Shown piece after piece: positions 17,701 to 23,919 of a DNA stretch of 32,098 bases. Positions within the stretch are counted from its first letter, which is position 1; the number at the start of each line of letters is the position of its first letter. The notes beneath the pieces are model-generated. The model was not told the DNA's origin and ran no database searches. It saw only the letters and a list, made by a program, of their open reading frames with translations. Both the position numbers and the translations under genes were made by a program. Source of the DNA: Actinomadura cremea (GTDB lineage Bacteria > Actinomycetota > Actinomycetes > Streptosporangiales > Streptosporangiaceae); assembly GCF_014648495.1 (NCBI RefSeq), contig NZ_BMRF01000038.1, forward strand, positions 1 through 32,098, written 5' to 3'.

Positions 17701-18838
17701 GACCGGCCTGCTCACGCTCGCCTGCGACGTGCAGATCCCCGGCACCGGCAACGCCTGGGCGGCCGACCCCGCGGTCCGGCTGGCGCGCCGCGCCGAGGAG
17801 CGCCTGCGCGACGTCGATGACGGGGACGATGCCTGGCGCCGCGTCCAGGACGAGATCACCCGCCACTACTCCGACCTGTCGGAGGCGCTCTCGCGGCACG
17901 GGCACCACGCGGTGGCGGGCCTGGACGACTGGTTCGTGGTCACCATCCAGTTCCAGGGCCGCGAGCGCGCCCCCGCCGAGCTGACCGAGCTGCTGGACGG
18001 CGAGATCGACTACCGCGAGCGAATGCTGACCGCCAAGGAACGCGACCTGCTCGAAGAACATTTGATCAACGATGTCGCCAGCCATCTTCAAGAGCTCATC
18101 ACGGAGGCGGAGGCGCAGGTCGGGTTCATGAACGCCGAATTGGAGGAGCGTCCCACCTCCACCGGCATGCGGCTGCGGTTGCGCTGGGAGCCGAGTCCGG
18201 ACGGCCCCGCCGGGCTCGCCGAGGCCCGCGCCCGGCTGCTCCGTCAGAACGCCGACCTGTGGTCGCTTGCCGACCGCGGTGCCGTCGGCGACTTCCTGCA
18301 ACGCGAGATCGAGCGGGTCCGCGCCGAGGACGAGCACGGCGCCTGGCAGGAGCACCTGCGCCGGGCGTTGGACTACCGCTCCTGGCACCGCTTCGTCATT
18401 GAGCGGTACCAAGACGGCCGATGGCGCAGCGCGGTCGGACCGGCCTCCGGCGGTGAGCGCGTGCTGACGGTGTCGCTGCCGCTCTTCGCCGCCGCGTCGG
18501 CGCACTACCGCTCCGCCCACCCGCATGCGCCGCGCATGGTGGCGTTGGACGAGGCGTTCGCCGGCGTGGACGACGACGCCCGCGCCAAGTGCCTCGGTCT
18601 TCTCACCACCTTCGACCTGGACGTGGTGATGACCTCCGAACGTGAGTGGGGCTTCTACGCGACCGTCCCCGGCCTAGCCGCGCATCACCTGGTCCGCCGC
18701 GACGGTGTGGACGCCGTCCACGTCACCACTTGGGAATGGGACGGCCGCGAACCGATCCGCGCCGAACGCCGCACCGCGATACGGCCGCCCGCGCCGCGCG
18801 CACCTGGGCCCGGTCCGGATTCCGAAGGGCTGTTCTGA
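14711..18838 (+). CDS. jetC: Wadjet type III JetC SMC-like ATPase (TIGR02680)
   Basis: A 1375-residue SMC/MukB-like ATPase of the TIGR02680 family. The N-terminal head has Walker A GNNGTGKS at 59-66. Long Glu/Arg/Ala-rich coiled coils (about 285-520 and 760-1010) flank a globular hinge-like middle (about 595-755). The C-terminal head carries the ABC signature SGGE at 1246-1249 and Walker B MVALDEAFAGVDD with D1280-E1281, the catalytic glutamate. All ATPase residues appear intact. In Wadjet the JetABC motor extrudes DNA loops and senses closed circles before JetD cuts. ATG overlaps the jetB stop (ATGA); jetD begins two bases after this stop. Confidence 0.93.
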   Translation: MTATAGSDATGASAAPDAPAELPVARSARWQPLRTGLVDLFYYDHQEFWFRDGRVLFRGNNGTGKSKVLALTFPFLLDGDLSPSRVEPDGDRGKRMEWNLLLGGRYDERLGYTWLEFGRTTEDGERAYLTIGVGLKAVAGRGIADRWFFVTSQRIGHDLFLIGSGSAALTRDRLTEAIGLHGQVTQRAERYRRMLDEHLFHLGEERYNALINLLVQLRQPQLSKRPDEKRLSAALSDALTPLDQAVLSDIATAFHDLEQQRAELTGLRDTRRHVARFVDRYRRYASVAARRQARELRTAHSAYEAAQRSLAGVREEIERTGLEEAKAAELLETARVEHAEQTAVREELQSDPRLKNLVEAQRYAEQAEQDAARARQTAERTERARSERKTRHDKATKAAEHSAAALTEARLPLADAAELAGISGPHAGIAFDPAEEATLIAAEREMARLAEGRAEAVAHVTRLAGKAARAEAELAQARRVLGEREADRDAAADTLGEAQDALANEAERHIGQWRDFGRSLTELTVPNPTDVDLEGWAETLEGPHPLLAALRAATEEAHHTVATERAAADTALRTATADLHELTSERERLEAGVIDRPTVPHTRGAGIRTGPGAALWQVVDFSDDLTTGERASLEAALEASGLLDAWITPEGALLDRDAHDVVVQAGSTADRPLTAALTVAIDPDDVQAAALAPDTVSAVLAGIGLGEQNAPGWVDTAGRWGVGPLRGAWSKEAADFVGAGAREEARRRRLAELAERVAAAERAVAGARAAVESVERRRDMLAAELRRVPDDQPLRDAHSAVTGAAGQLEKARSRVGKATEDADWAGRDHAAAVAERDQAAADVGLPAAPDGLATVGAALADYRRAASALLAAARRHADRLAELTTWTEELASAAAEAAESDDHARAAELRAAQERGRLETLRESIGASVEELRRRLQDTRRRIAELDAELRRLEGEERRAGQAHARAQGREEQLTEQLTAAGGRRESAVNELRRFAATGLLTLACDVQIPGTGNAWAADPAVRLARRAEERLRDVDDGDDAWRRVQDEITRHYSDLSEALSRHGHHAVAGLDDWFVVTIQFQGRERAPAELTELLDGEIDYRERMLTAKERDLLEEHLINDVASHLQELITEAEAQVGFMNAELEERPTSTGMRLRLRWEPSPDGPAGLAEARARLLRQNADLWSLADRGAVGDFLQREIERVRAEDEHGAWQEHLRRALDYRSWHRFVIERYQDGRWRSAVGPASGGERVLTVSLPLFAAASAHYRSAHPHAPRMVALDEAFAGVDDDARAKCLGLLTTFDLDVVMTSEREWGFYATVPGLAAHHLVRRDGVDAVHVTTWEWDGREPIRAERRTAIRPPAPRAPGPGPDSEGLF

Positions 18839-18840
18839 CG

Positions 18841-20112
18841 GTGTCCGCGGCCGTCGATCTTCCCCGGTTGAGCCGGACGCTCGGCGATCCTGCGTTGGCC
18901 CGGCTGGTCGCGGCGCTGGCTCGCAGGATCGAGCTGGGGCGTCCGCTGACCGGTCGGCTGATCCTGTCGCGGCCGTCCGAGGCCGAACTGCGCGCGATCC
19001 GCGCCCTGCTGGGCTCCGGCCAAGCCAGAGTGCGAGGCGGCTCGGTCACCGTCCCCCTGGACAGGGTCGCTGCGGCGCTTGCCCAAGCCGCGATCGCACC
19101 CGACCTGCATTCCGCCGTGCAGGCCCTGGCGGGGCCGATCACACCGCGGGCCGTAACGGCGGCCGCCGAGGAGACGGCACGGGACGCGGCGGAACGGGCA
19201 CTGGCGGAGGGGCTGCACGCTGGAACAGCCTGGTACCGGGCGTGGGCTGAGGGCCTGAACACCGACGGGACGCTCACCCGGCTGATCCACCGCGGCAACA
19301 CCGCGCTGATCGGCGCGGCCGTCTCAGTCCTTGACCTGCTGCCCGCCCCCGGCAGCCCACTGCCGGTCATCGCCGAACGCGCCACCGGAGACACCAAGGC
19401 CCTGTCCGGCACGCCGCTCGCAGGGCTGGTCCAGCGGGCCCTCGTCCACCGCGCGCAGGCCGACCAGCCGCGCGGCGTGGAAGCCGAACGGGCCCTCTGG
19501 GAATCCGCAGGCGTCATCATCGACGACCTCTCCAGCCAGGTCCTGGTCCTCGGCCTTGCCGCGGACGGCGAAGGTCCCCTGGCCGATTGGCTGACTCAGG
19601 CAGCCGCCCGGCGTACGCCCTTCCGAATCACTCTGCACCAACTCGTCACCATGCCGATCGAGCGGTCCGCCACGGTCGTGCACGTCTGCGAGAACCCGTC
19701 GGTGCTGCGCGCTGCCGTCTCCGCTCCGGTCGCCAAACCGCTGATCTGCACAGAGGGAATTCCCTCGGCGGCCTGCAACCGGCTGCTGACGTCCATCGCC
19801 GAAAGCGGTGCGCAGATCCGCTGGCGCGGCGACTTCGACTGGACCGGCCTGCGCACCACCGCCGCCGCAATCGACCGCTACGGCGCCGATCCCTGGCGAA
19901 TGTCCACCGCCGACTACGAATCTGCTCTGGTCGCCGGAGACTCCGAGCCCCTGCGCGGCTCCCCCGCATCCAGCTCTTGGGACCCCGTCCTCGCCGCACG
20001 GATGCGCCAGGCGGGCCGCGCTGTCATGGAGGAGCGGCTGGTTCCCCTACTGCTCTCCGATCTTTCGGAGACTGCGCCAGGTGGGCCTGCCGTGAACGTC
20101 TCGGCGACCTGA
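18841..20112 (+). CDS. jetD: Wadjet type III JetD nuclease (DUF3323 + DUF2399)
   Basis: 423 residues, TIGR02679. The C-terminal DUF2399 region is a Toprim-like nuclease: the conserved glutamate lies in VCENPSVL (E284) and the metal-binding D-x-D is GDFDW (D331, D333), with TEGIPSAACNRLL (from T304) between them. This matches topoisomerase VI A-like JetD, the subunit that cleaves plasmid DNA. The N-terminal half matches DUF3323. GTG 18841 is chosen because it begins two bases after the jetC TGA and leads into family-like VSAAVDLPRLSRTLGDPAL; upstream in-frame codons lie inside jetC. Last gene of the operon; all catalytic residues appear intact. Confidence 0.9.
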   Translation: MSAAVDLPRLSRTLGDPALARLVAALARRIELGRPLTGRLILSRPSEAELRAIRALLGSGQARVRGGSVTVPLDRVAAALAQAAIAPDLHSAVQALAGPITPRAVTAAAEETARDAAERALAEGLHAGTAWYRAWAEGLNTDGTLTRLIHRGNTALIGAAVSVLDLLPAPGSPLPVIAERATGDTKALSGTPLAGLVQRALVHRAQADQPRGVEAERALWESAGVIIDDLSSQVLVLGLAADGEGPLADWLTQAAARRTPFRITLHQLVTMPIERSATVVHVCENPSVLRAAVSAPVAKPLICTEGIPSAACNRLLTSIAESGAQIRWRGDFDWTGLRTTAAAIDRYGADPWRMSTADYESALVAGDSEPLRGSPASSSWDPVLAARMRQAGRAVMEERLVPLLLSDLSETAPGGPAVNVSAT

Positions 20113-20257
20113 GCCAGAGGCATGACCATCACATACAGTGGGTAGTCTTCAGGTAACGCAGCACGATAGTCTGACGGAAACACAATCCGCTTATCGGCTT
20201 CTCGCTCGTGAGCGACCAGGGTTTTCGCAGGTCAGCACAGCGCTCAGGCGGTGTGAC
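20113..20257. other. Spacer between jetD and the Phe-type tRNA half, with shared att-flank box
   Basis: No gene seen. Contains an inverted repeat TCGCTC/GAGCGA at 20202-20215 and, at 20214-20235, a box that recurs before the second tRNA half at 22649-22669: both read GACC, a GTTT run and GCAGGTCAG. Probably integrase-related DNA of the old attachment site. Confidence 0.45.
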
Positions 20258-20299
20258 CTGAAAAGCGGAAGGTCGGCGGTTCGACCCCGCCCCTGCCCA
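20258..20299 (+). tRNA. 3' half of a tRNA-Phe (GAA)-type gene: att-site scar
   Basis: From CTGAAAA (anticodon loop, GAA at 34-36) the sequence keeps canonical tRNA geometry: anticodon-stem 3' arm GCGGA, 5-nt variable loop, T-arm GGCGG-TTCGACC-CCGCC, 7-nt acceptor arm CCTGCCC and discriminator A, followed by CACCA. It resembles actinobacterial tRNA-Phe. The expected 5' half (GGGCAGG acceptor, D-arm and anticodon 5' arm) is not found upstream, so it is a fragment beginning at the anticodon loop, the usual identity segment left by tRNA-targeting tyrosine integrases. An integrase remnant follows. Confidence 0.7.
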
Positions 20300-20315
20300 C
20301 ACCAGATGACCAGCC

Positions 20316-20351
20316 AAAAGGCCCGGAACCGAACACGGTTCCGGGCCTTTT
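20316..20351. terminator. Strong bidirectional terminator hairpin
   Basis: A perfect 16-bp stem (AAAAGGCCCGGAACCG at 20316-20331, CGGTTCCGGGCCTTTT at 20336-20351) with a 4-nt AACA loop, A-tract on one side and T-tract on the other. It serves the tRNA half on the plus strand and the integrase remnant (stop at 20377) on the minus strand. Confidence 0.9.
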
Positions 20352-20376
20352 GACGGCAACCCTGACGGCAACGTCC

Positions 20377-21272
20377 TCAGCCGAGCGCATCCCCCAGCTT
20401 CCGAAGCGCCGCCCGCTTGTCGTCGAGCGAGGTGTGCGCGTAGATCGTCATGGTGACCTCAATGTCGCTGTGCCCGACGATCTCCCGGACGACGTTCGGC
20501 GCGACGCCCAGGTGGAGCAGCAGCGAGACGCAGGTGTGCCGCATGTCATGGAAGCGCACGGCCCCGAGCCCCGCCGCCTCACGGACACGGCCCCAGCTCC
20601 GGCGAAGGTTGTCTGGCTCCATGGGCGTACCTCGCCGAGACGGGAAGATGAGCCCGTTGTCGTCCCAGGCGTCCGCCCGTTCGGCCGTCTGCTTCACCCT
20701 GTGCTCGCACAGCGCTGTGATGCAGACCGGCGGCAGCGGGATCGTCCGCTCGGAGTCGTCGGTCTGGGACGGACGAAGCGCAGCGCTCCCCCGACCCGTT
20801 GGAGCGTCTGCACGACTTCGAGCGTCGCCCCCTCCACCCCGTTGCCGGCGCACACCTCGCACTCGTCCCCGTCGGGTTCGCCGCCTTCACCGTCGCAGGC
20901 GCGGCATTCCACGAGGGTGAGGTCATCCCACCGCAGGCCGAGCAGTTCCCCACGGCGCAGGCCGAGGCAGAGCGCCAGGACGTACAGCGCGTAGAGCCGT
21001 TCGTCGTGGGCCGCCTTGAGCACGTCGCGCGCCTGGTCGACCGTGAGCCCGCGGTTCACCTTGTACTTGGGAGCGCCCACCTTGACCATCTTGGCCACGT
21101 TGCGCGGAATGACCTCCTCACGAACGGCCGACTCCAGAGCGTGCCGAAGCACGGCATGAATCGACTGGACCATGCGGACCGACAGCAGCGATTCACAGCG
21201 TTCCCCGCCCTTGCGAGCACAGCACCGAGGAACGTCCCGTCCACACCACACCCGGCTGAACCTCCATACCAA
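20377..21272 (-). pseudogene. int: Frameshifted, 5'-truncated tyrosine integrase
   Basis: Two minus-strand frames join into one tyrosine recombinase. The upstream part has the core-binding and early catalytic region (LCLGLRRGELLGLRWDDL with the first catalytic Arg); the downstream part has HDMRHTCVSLLLHLG (H-x-x-R), GHSD and the nucleophile region TMTIYAHTS, ending KLGDALG. They are joined by a one-base deletion near 20764-20766: restoring one A gives RPKTDDSERTIPL. The N-terminus starts abruptly at a TTG before GRDVPRCCARKGGERCES, whereas relatives are about 100 residues longer, so it is also truncated. A cysteine-rich insert (CRACDGEG...CEVCAGNG, DnaJ-like CxxC pairs) follows the first catalytic motif. 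The family belongs to actinomycete AICE/prophage integrases. Non-functional unless read-through occurs; adjacent to the Phe-type att scar. Confidence 0.85.
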
Positions 21273-21660
21273 CCGGAATCAGGCGGCCCAGCCACAGGCC
21301 ACAACCCCCACTACCACCCCCGAACCATCACCCGGAGCAAACCGATCACGTGATCGGCAACTCCCGCACGCCCCCGAACCGTCCAAACAACTAGCGACTC
21401 GCCGTCAACTGCGTCGGTGGATCGAGGCTGAGTCGGGTGCGTTGGTGGAACCAGCGTGAGCGGGCTTGGTGGCGGCGGCGCCAGGTGCTCCAGTGGTGGG
21501 CGTGGTCGGGCAGTGTCGGTTGATGCTGTCGCTATCCTGGCAGCCGCAGCCGCCCTCGATTCTGTTGTCTTCACACGCATGATCATCAAGGCGGCTGCGC
21601 CCACCCCACCCGCAGTGTCCACACTGCTCAGACAGCTAATGGCGGCTGCCGTAGTAGGCC
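21273..21660. other. Non-coding spacer in the scar zone
   Basis: About 390 bp. Short frames such as a Trp/Arg-rich one ending near 21520 (containing RVRWWNQRERAWWRRRQ) show no recognisable family. The only sharp feature is the palindrome at 21342-21357. Upstream DNA of the truncated integrase should have been here and appears replaced. Confidence 0.4.
21342..21357. promoter_or_regulatory. 16-bp perfect palindrome
   Basis: CCGATCACGTGATCGG is a perfect dyad without spacer, centred on CACGTG. It looks like an operator for a dimeric regulator rather than a terminator. No intact gene adjoins it; it sits 70 bp beyond the integrase remnant's 5' end, where an integrase or excisionase promoter would lie. 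Confidence 0.4.
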
Positions 21661-22074
21661 CTACGCCACACCTCTGGCCTGGGCACAGTTGTAAGAGGCG
21701 TCACCCGCGTATTCGCAGACTAGGACATCCACGTAGTACCCATCGGCAAAAAGGTTTCCGTACGTCGACTTGCAGGCCCCGTCGTTGGACGGGTCATTTA
21801 TCATGACCCTGAAGGGTCCACCGGTGTCAGGGTGGGTTCCATCAAGAACGGCAAAGGTGCCCCGGCCATTGGATCTGTTGTCACACAACGTCACCTTTTC
21901 ACTCGACGGATAGCCTGCCAGGTCAGCGTCGAAGAACACTGCACCGCCGCCACCCGCCGTGTAGAGCCAGTGCACGTTTTGGGGCGGCACCGCGGCACTC
22001 GCTTGCGCGGCGCCCCCAAATGCGACGGCCGTTATCACGGCCGCCAGCAGGCTCATTCGTCGTAGCCAGCGCAT
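21661..22074 (-). CDS. Small secreted protein of unknown function
   Basis: 137 residues beginning MRWLRRMSLLAAVITAVAFG: a basic N-terminus, hydrophobic core and AQASAA-type signal-peptidase I site near residue 27, so the mature protein of about 110 residues is exported. It has four cysteines in the mature region (in LCDNRS, GACKSTYG, LVCEY and YNCAQA), enough for two disulphides. No family recognised. ATG 22074 is chosen because a strong GGAGGAG lies just upstream; longer in-frame starts up to 22416 lack such a site. It reads toward the integrase remnant and sits between two integration scars, so it may be cargo. Confidence 0.7.
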   Translation of the reverse strand: MRWLRRMSLLAAVITAVAFGGAAQASAAVPPQNVHWLYTAGGGGAVFFDADLAGYPSSEKVTLCDNRSNGRGTFAVLDGTHPDTGGPFRVMINDPSNDGACKSTYGNLFADGYYVDVLVCEYAGDASYNCAQARGVA

Positions 22075-22205
22075 CTGCGACTCCTCCACTTCGTCATTCC
22101 GGTTACGGCTGGCGTGACCGGAGGGAATTCTCTGTTGTGACGCTTGCCAGAGCCTTGCCGCACGGACGAAACTTGTCAAGGTCGGTGGGACCAGTGAGGA
22201 CTTTT

Positions 22206-22230
22206 CATCGTGATGGGCCTGCTCACGATG
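22206..22230. repeat. Inverted repeat, 8-bp arms
   Basis: CATCGTGA (22206-22213) and TCACGATG (22223-22230) form a perfect dyad with a 9-nt spacer, between the divergent secreted-protein gene and the small membrane protein. Candidate operator or short hairpin; function unknown. Confidence 0.4.
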
Positions 22231-22282
22231 GGTGCCGGCGTAACTCGTGTCGTCATAGGATGAGGCGATCGCGCGGCACACC

Positions 22283-22423
22283 GTGCTGGTCATGGCCGCC
22301 CTCGCCGTCTGCGCGGTCACCGCCGCCCATCTCACCGACCGCACCAACACCCAGGCGCCACCACCCGAGCCCGGGATGGTGAATAGCCGATCCACACCAC
22401 AAGATCCAGGAGACACTCCCTAA
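22283..22423 (+). CDS. Small single-pass membrane protein, element-like
   Basis: 46 residues from GTG, starting VLVMAALAVCAVTAAHL, a transmembrane segment, followed by a Pro/Thr/Gln-rich hydrophilic tail. The open frame extends a few codons upstream (AIARHT) to a TAG at 22256, without a start, so the 5' end may be lost. Small membrane proteins of this shape occur in spread/transfer clusters of SLP1/pSAM2-type elements, which fits the flanking integration scars, but no family is firmly recognised. The next small gene starts 8 nt after the stop. Confidence 0.45.
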   Translation: MLVMAALAVCAVTAAHLTDRTNTQAPPPEPGMVNSRSTPQDPGDTP

Positions 22424-22431
22424 CTTGTGAG

Positions 22432-22605
22432 GTGCGGTGGCATGTCGAGGCCCGGTCGGGCGACTCCGAGACAGGCCAGGTGCTCCGGTGGGAGTTCGAC
22501 AACGAGGATGAAGCGCGGCGCATGGTGCAACGCTTGATCCGCGCTGGCGGCGGGCGGTGGCGGGAGCAGCCCGGTCGGGCTGCCAAGCCTCAAGGTGAGC
22601 CCTGA
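22432..22605 (+). CDS. Small hypothetical protein, element-like
   Basis: 57 residues beginning VRWHVEARSGDSETGQVLRW and continuing EFDNEDEARRMVQRLIRAGG. The alternating beta pattern, acidic turn, amphipathic helix and W-R ending look like a folded small domain, and codon use is good. Similar small proteins occur near the int/att end of actinomycete integrative elements; this is recollection of pattern, not a match. GTG 22432 starts 8 nt after the preceding small gene. AGGAG is 20 nt upstream, rather far, so the start is uncertain. Confidence 0.5.
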   Translation: MRWHVEARSGDSETGQVLRWEFDNEDEARRMVQRLIRAGGGRWREQPGRAAKPQGEP

Positions 22606-22687
22606 AACCGGGGCCTTGTGTCGCCCGCGTGTCACCGGGCCACGGTTTGACCGTGTTTGTGCAGGTCAGAGGCTTGAGTGTGGCGCT

Positions 22688-22737
22688 CTGCAAATCCGTC
22701 GGCTTTGCCTACCCAGGTTCGAATCCTGGACCCGCCA
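22688..22737 (+). tRNA. 3' half of a tRNA-Tyr-type gene: second att-site scar
   Basis: From CTGCAAA the sequence continues as anticodon-stem arm TCCGT, a 13-nt class II variable arm (CGGCTTTGCCTAC), T-arm CCAGG-TTCGAAT-CCTGG, acceptor arm ACCCGCC and discriminator A. This resembles the 3' half of actinobacterial tRNA-Tyr, whose loop reads CTGTAAA, so one anticodon base differs (GCA instead of GTA). The sequence upstream does not pair as a D-arm or a GGCGGGT acceptor. It is therefore a fragment starting at the anticodon loop, like the Phe-type scar 2.4 kb to the left. Confidence 0.65.
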
Positions 22738-22749
22738 CCCACGCTGAAC

Positions 22750-22784
22750 CAGCCCCTGACCAGGCCCAACGCCGTCAGGGGCTG
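22750..22784. terminator. Hairpin downstream of the Tyr-type tRNA half
   Basis: Perfect 11-bp stem CAGCCCCTGAC (22750-22760) / GTCAGGGGCTG (22774-22784), 13-nt loop. It occupies the same place as the terminator behind the Phe-type half, between the tRNA fragment and the convergent integrase remnant. Confidence 0.75.
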
Positions 22785-22820
22785 TTCTCGTTGTGTCCGA
22801 CTGTTCGTGGCTGTGAACGG

Positions 22821-22948
22821 GCAACTCCCGCTTGGCCATCTTGTCGAGTGTCGAGGCGATCTCACGCTCGCGCCGCGTGTGGAGGTAGGTCTGTGCGACC
22901 CGGGTGGAGGAGTGCCCCGTCCGGCTCGTCAAACCACGCGCATGAGCT
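22821..22948 (-). pseudogene. int: C-terminal remnant of a second tyrosine integrase
   Basis: The minus strand encodes GLTSRTGHSSTRVAQTYLHT and then RREREIASTLDKMAKREL: the final tyrosine-recombinase motif GHSST followed by the catalytic tyrosine in TYLH and the usual charged C-terminal helix. Everything upstream of roughly 22950 is unrelated, so the first catalytic Arg and H-x-x-R are gone. The frame stays open past the expected end and through the tRNA half to 22666, so the natural stop is lost or was nearby. Orientation and distance to the tRNA half mirror the first integrase. Confidence 0.7.
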
Positions 22949-23122
22949 TTCGGTGTTCCCTCGAACGGTCTACAGCGCCCCACGTCGGTCGTCTCTGCAA
23001 GGAGTTCGGTGACGCGGATGAAGCCGTCCGTGCCGTTGCCCATTCCAATGACGCGGCGGGCCAGGCCCTCGGCGGCTCGCATGACCCCGGCGCCGATCCC
23101 GTGGGCTTCGGAGGTGTGGATG

Positions 23123-23887
23123 ATGTGGGCCATGGACGATGCCGCCGAGGTGATCGGGTTGCCCTCGCCGGAGAACACGCGGGGCCCCGTCGCCGAGGAC
23201 GCGTTCCGCCGCTGGCGGGAAGAAGCGCCGCCTGGGGCCGATGAACTCTTCATCGGCCCGGCCGACTACATGCCGGAGGGAGGGTGGGTTCTGGAGAACG
23301 GCCGTGCCCGCGAGTTGTGCGGGCGCATCGCCTACTCGCTGGAGCCCGATCCCGACAGGACGGTGGAGCCCCCGGCCCAAGGCGAGTGCCCCTGGTGCCG
23401 TGCCCCGCTGTGGACGGTCCTCGACGTCGACACCGCCGACCGGCGAGTCGCGGAAGCGCTCGCCCACACCGGCTGGTCCGGCCGGTTCAGGATCGTCACC
23501 TGCCAGGGGTGTCACGCCTACACGACCCTCTACTCCAAGGTGAGCCCCGACGGCAGGGCCGGTCTTTCCGACCACTCCGCGGAACCCCTCCGCATCATCG
23601 ATGACCGAAGCCCGCCCGCCACCCTGCGTAAGGTGCCGAAAGAGCTTCTTACCGACTTCGACATGTCCGTCGGCGGCTGGGACATGGCCAGCCCGTCCAT
23701 CGGCGGGCATCCCGAACGGATCGACGATGCGTCGTATCCCGCCTGCCCCATCTGCGCGCGCACCATGGACTACGTCGGGCTGGAGATGGCACAGGACGCG
23801 GAAGGCGTACTCGTCGCCGAAGGCACCACCTACCTGTTTCTCGACGCCTCTTGCGGACTTGCCGCCACGGTCTACCAACAGACCTGA
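23123..23887 (+). CDS. Zinc-ribbon DUF1963-like protein
   Basis: 254 residues. Two Cys pairs resemble zinc knuckles: CPWCRAPLW with a later CQGC, and CPICARTMDYVGLEM. The C-terminus (TTYLFLDASCGLAATVYQQT) resembles the end of DUF1963/YwqG-like proteins, where a C-P-x-C, hydrophobic strand and final CG...A..YQ pattern recur. Function unknown. Start: GGAGG at 23110-23114 lies 8 nt before ATG 23123 (ATG 23120 and 23132 are alternatives). Its 5' side abuts the integrase-2 remnant. The following SUKH frame overlaps its last 37 nt. Confidence 0.65.
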   Translation: MWAMDDAAEVIGLPSPENTRGPVAEDAFRRWREEAPPGADELFIGPADYMPEGGWVLENGRARELCGRIAYSLEPDPDRTVEPPAQGECPWCRAPLWTVLDVDTADRRVAEALAHTGWSGRFRIVTCQGCHAYTTLYSKVSPDGRAGLSDHSAEPLRIIDDRSPPATLRKVPKELLTDFDMSVGGWDMASPSIGGHPERIDDASYPACPICARTMDYVGLEMAQDAEGVLVAEGTTYLFLDASCGLAATVYQQT

Positions 23888-23919
23888 CAGACGCGAACGC
23901 CCCGTCGCCACCTGATCAC

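Noticed and set aside
16346-18526. 726-codon minus-strand frame over jetC
   Set aside because: Shadow frame; the plus-strand frame carries Walker A, SGGE and Walker B.
20258-20304. Complete tRNA-Phe gene
   Set aside because: GCAGG upstream at 20227 could pair with CCTGC of the acceptor arm, but the D-arm and anticodon-stem 5' arm do not form, and the same GCAGGTCAG occurs before the other half where it cannot pair.
22632-22865. Minus-strand frames reading RVQDSNLG or GGGSRIRTWVG
   Set aside because: These are the antisense translation of the tRNA half, a well-known annotation artefact, not a protein.
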